A stretch of 64,000 nt of DNA from Sulfomarinibacter sp963741385 (GTDB lineage Bacteria; Acidobacteriota; Thermoanaerobaculia; Thermoanaerobaculales; Sulfomarinibacteraceae), in NCBI GenBank assembly GCA_963741385.1, contig CAVUHO010000010.1, positions 1,364,001-1,428,000 of the forward strand, given 5' to 3'. Each line of letters starts with the position of its first letter. The stretch's first letter is position 1. The notes under the pieces were generated by a model. It was not told where the DNA came from. It ran no database searches and was given only the letters and a program-made list of their open reading frames with translations. The translations under genes and the position numbers were made by a program. This document shows positions 62,489 through 64,000 of this stretch, piece by piece.

Positions 62489-62710
62489 TCAGCGATCGCG
62501 GATGGTGGCGGCTACCTCTCCCGGCTCCGGAAACCTCCCGAGGGCGGCCTTCGAAAACACGAGATCGCCATCCACCTTCACTTCGAAGACGCCCCCCGAA
62601 CTCTTGATGAGCCTGGTCGCCGCCCCGAACTCCGAATCCAACTCAGCCGCCAGCCCGGCGGCCCGAGGCAGGTAATTTCAACTCACGCAGTATTCGATCG
62701 AAATATCCAT
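62489..62710 (-). CDS. SelW/Rdx-family selenoprotein with in-frame UGA (73 aa)
   Basis: ATG 62710 has GGAGG before it (GGAGGTCGCGATG). The codon at 62680-62678 is TGA inside MDISIEYCVS-U-NYLPRAAGLAAEL, giving a C-x-x-U redox motif at residues 8-11. Reading through gives a protein that ends normally at TGA 62491-62489 and has the Rdx/SelW/SelT/SelH fold signature SSGGVFEVKVDGDLVFSKAALGRFPEP. If TGA were a stop the product would be 10 residues. A hairpin follows the UGA at the position expected of a bacterial SECIS. Redox role, probably thioredoxin-like. SelA, SelB, SelC and SelD are not in the window. Not frameshifted. Confidence 0.9.
62642..62667 (-). promoter_or_regulatory. Candidate bacterial SECIS element
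   Basis: On the minus strand, 15 nt after UGA comes GCCGCC - GGGCT - GGCGGC: 6-bp perfect stem with a G-starting 5-nt loop 21 nt after UGA. The lower CTC/GAG pairs extend the stem across an internal GG/T bulge. Distance and loop G fit the bSECIS consensus (loop 16-37 nt after UGA, G among first loop bases). Confidence 0.78.
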
Positions 62711-62726
62711 CGCGACCTCCAATCGC

Positions 62727-62755
62727 ATGGTAGACACGATTCCCGATGGTGTCCA
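62727..62755 (-). promoter_or_regulatory. Candidate selenoprotein promoter
   Basis: Minus strand TGGACA (62755-62750), 17-base spacer, TACCAT (62732-62727), leader about 10 nt with GGAGG. Confidence 0.5.
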
Positions 62756-62760
62756 TGGCT

Positions 62761-62805
62761 CTTTTTCCGGTCCCGCGTCCGCCGCGGACGCGGGACCGGA
62801 AAAAG
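62761..62805. repeat. 45-bp perfect palindrome
   Basis: 22-bp arms (CTTTTTCCGGTCCCGCGTCC...) around one central base. T-run at the 5' side and A-run at the 3' side on both strands, so it is not by itself a Rho-independent terminator. Confidence 0.9.
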
Positions 62806-62833
62806 CCTCGGAGGGCGCCATCGCCCTCCGAGG
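62800..62833 (-). terminator. Hairpin with T-run, minus orientation
   Basis: CCTCGGAGGGCG / CGCCCTCCGAGG, perfect 12-bp stem with a 4-base loop, followed on the minus strand by CTTTTT. It would stop antisense transcription entering from the sigma-factor side toward the selenoprotein gene. Confidence 0.6.
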
Positions 62834-62960
62834 TGCTAGCATCGTCCGCGAGGGACCCAACGGTGATGGGCGATGTTCCGTAAACCGTACTGGGGAGACG
62901 GCATTGAGGGAGAACCTGTGCATTCTGTCGGCGGCGGAGGCAAGCCAACGCGAGGTGGTC

Positions 62961-63536
62961 ATGGATGACCGCACGTGGGTGGAGTCTGCACGGCAGGGTG
63001 ACGAGGATGCTTTTGCCCACATCGTCCGTCGCCACTCAGGTGGATTGCACAGGGCGGTTGCGCGGATCCTCGGTGACGAAACGGAGGCGTGGGACGTCGT
63101 GCAGATGGCCTTGTTGAAGGCCTGGCAGCAACTCGACCGCTACGACCCCAGCTACAGATTCTCCACCTGGCTCTACCGCATCGGGACCAACCTCGCGATC
63201 GATCTTCTGCGCTCCCGCAGCAGCCGCGAACGGGTCCACAAGGCCGGCTTCGAACACCGGCTGCACCTGGTGGGAGAAGGCGAGACCGCCGGCACCCGCG
63301 CCGACCGTCACGAGGCGGACCGCATTCTGCAGCAGATAATCGGGGTGTTGACGCCGCAGCAGCGGGGTGCGTTTGTTCTGCGCGAGATGCAGGGTCTCGA
63401 GACCGCCGAGGTCGGCGAAATCCTCGGGTGCTCCGCGACCACAGTCCGCAACCACGTGTTTCAAGCACGAAAGGCGCTCCGCCGGGAGATGAAGGAACGA
63501 TTCCCGGAGTACCTGCCCGTTTCCGAGAGGGGATGA
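62961..63536 (+). CDS. ECF sigma factor, RpoE-like (191 aa)
   Basis: ATG 62961 with GAGGTGG upstream. Region 2: DAFAHIVRRHSGGLHRAVARIL and RFSTWLYRIGTNLAIDLLRSR; region 4: LTPQQRGAFVLREMQGLETAEVGEILGCSATTVRNHVFQARKAL. The next gene starts 1 base after the stop and encodes a zinc-finger anti-sigma factor, the usual pairing. Target genes unknown. Confidence 0.95.
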   Translation: MDDRTWVESARQGDEDAFAHIVRRHSGGLHRAVARILGDETEAWDVVQMALLKAWQQLDRYDPSYRFSTWLYRIGTNLAIDLLRSRSSRERVHKAGFEHRLHLVGEGETAGTRADRHEADRILQQIIGVLTPQQRGAFVLREMQGLETAEVGEILGCSATTVRNHVFQARKALRREMKERFPEYLPVSERG

Positions 63537-63537
63537 C

Positions 63538-64000
63538 ATGGACTGTAGTGAATTCCACGAACTGCTCGACGCCTACCTCGAGGACAGTCTCGAAGAGGAT
63601 CAGTGGGTGCTGTTCCGCCGCCACTTCCGCGACTGCACTTCGTGCGGCGAGTGGGCGCGGGGCGTTGAACCGAGCCTGCTCTTTGCGATGGCGGAGAGCG
63701 GTCCCGTTGACCTGGCCCGGATCGAGGCCTGTGCGGCGGCTGTCACCGGTCAGATCCGACAAGAGCGGTTGGCCGGGAGACTGCTGCGGCGCCGCCGGCC
63801 GTGGCTGGCTGCTGCTGCCGCTGCGGCCGTGGTGCTGGTCGGCGCCGGTGCCTGGCGGCTGCTGCCGGTCGGCGGCGACGTCGCGCCGGCGTTGTCGCTC
63901 GCCGGTGGCGAAACCTCCGAGACGGTTGCGGCGCCGCCGACGGTGGAGGTGGAAATGAACGGAGACGACGTCCGCGTCTACCAGTTCGCGACCGAAGAGG
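63538..64000 (+). CDS. Anti-sigma factor with zf-HC2 (ZAS) motif, 3' end outside the window
   Basis: ATG 63538 immediately follows the sigma gene. The H-x3-C-x2-C zinc anti-sigma motif is visible as HFRDCTSC (residues 29-36), then an Ala/Val-rich membrane helix (WLAAAAAAAVVLVGAGAW) and the start of an extracytoplasmic region rich in acidic residues. At least 154 codons remain open at the window end. It should hold its sigma partner at the membrane until a signal releases it. Confidence 0.92.
   Translation, partial: MDCSEFHELLDAYLEDSLEEDQWVLFRRHFRDCTSCGEWARGVEPSLLFAMAESGPVDLARIEACAAAVTGQIRQERLAGRLLRRRRPWLAAAAAAAVVLVGAGAWRLLPVGGDVAPALSLAGGETSETVAAPPTVEVEMNGDDVRVYQFATEE

Noticed and set aside
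62678..62680. TGA treated as a plain stop, making a 10-residue peptide
   Set aside because: Downstream frame is a conserved SelW/Rdx sequence with SECIS-like hairpin, and the TGA falls on the CxxU position.
62761..62805. 45-bp palindrome as a bidirectional Rho-independent terminator
   Set aside because: The T-run precedes and the A-run follows the stem on both strands, opposite to a terminator.

Overview
The window is a high-GC bacterial chromosome segment (GC-rich third codon positions, many GTG starts) with AT-rich islands confined to promoters and short tandem repeats. The gene mix suggests a Gram-negative, polysaccharide-making bacterium of Acidobacteriota type: large secreted FG-GAP/PKD/BACON proteins, PadR-HAAS pair, many glycosyltransferases, SurA-like PPIases, secreted MsrAB. 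That phylum call is inference; no rRNA or tRNA gene was seen.

Layout. 1-10 kb: secreted proteins (a 5'-truncated FG-GAP protein, a 502-residue unknown, a 1763-residue multidomain exoprotein, a LolA-like protein), two of them closed by clear Rho-independent terminators. 10-30.5 kb: an exopolysaccharide/glycan locus with two polyprenyl-phosphate sugar transferases, eleven GT2/GT4 glycosyltransferases, a double-length GT-C-like membrane protein, an SLC13 permease and a 75-residue membrane protein, in translationally coupled runs (ATGA/GTGA overlaps) on both strands; no Wzx, Wzy or Wzz is visible. 30.5-38.5 kb: crotonase, secreted C1-type protease, tyrosine biosynthesis pair (chorismate mutase-prephenate dehydrogenase plus aminotransferase, with a candidate Tyr-codon leader peptide), PadR-HAAS, phosphopantetheinyl transferase, hotdog thioesterase. 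38.5-49.9 kb: an unrecognised 589-residue protein, two nucleotide-sugar SDR enzymes (RMD-like, RmlD), FolE, CsgG-family protein, CBS protein, malic enzyme, Ddl, secreted MsrB/MsrA. 50-62.5 kb: NamZ-like muramidase, lipoprotein alkaline-phosphatase-superfamily enzyme, cysteine desulfurase, RibBA, mfd (broken by two +1 shifts), two SurA/PpiC proteins and a YhaM-like exonuclease. 62.5-64 kb: a short selenoprotein gene and an ECF sigma/anti-sigma pair running off the end.

Most notable: (i) a SelW/Rdx-family selenoprotein gene at 62489-62710 (minus) with an in-frame TGA in a CxxU motif and a bacterial SECIS-like hairpin directly after it; (ii) a recurrent leaderless promoter architecture, TANNNT then 6-7 nt then the start codon, at ten protein genes and one leader ORF; (iii) several families of intergenic repeats (capped 7-bp tandem arrays, a hairpin/G-quadruplex element joined to them, a 106-bp imperfect palindrome, a roughly 110-140 bp palindromic element, and an 8-bp tandem motif), all placed at gene edges.
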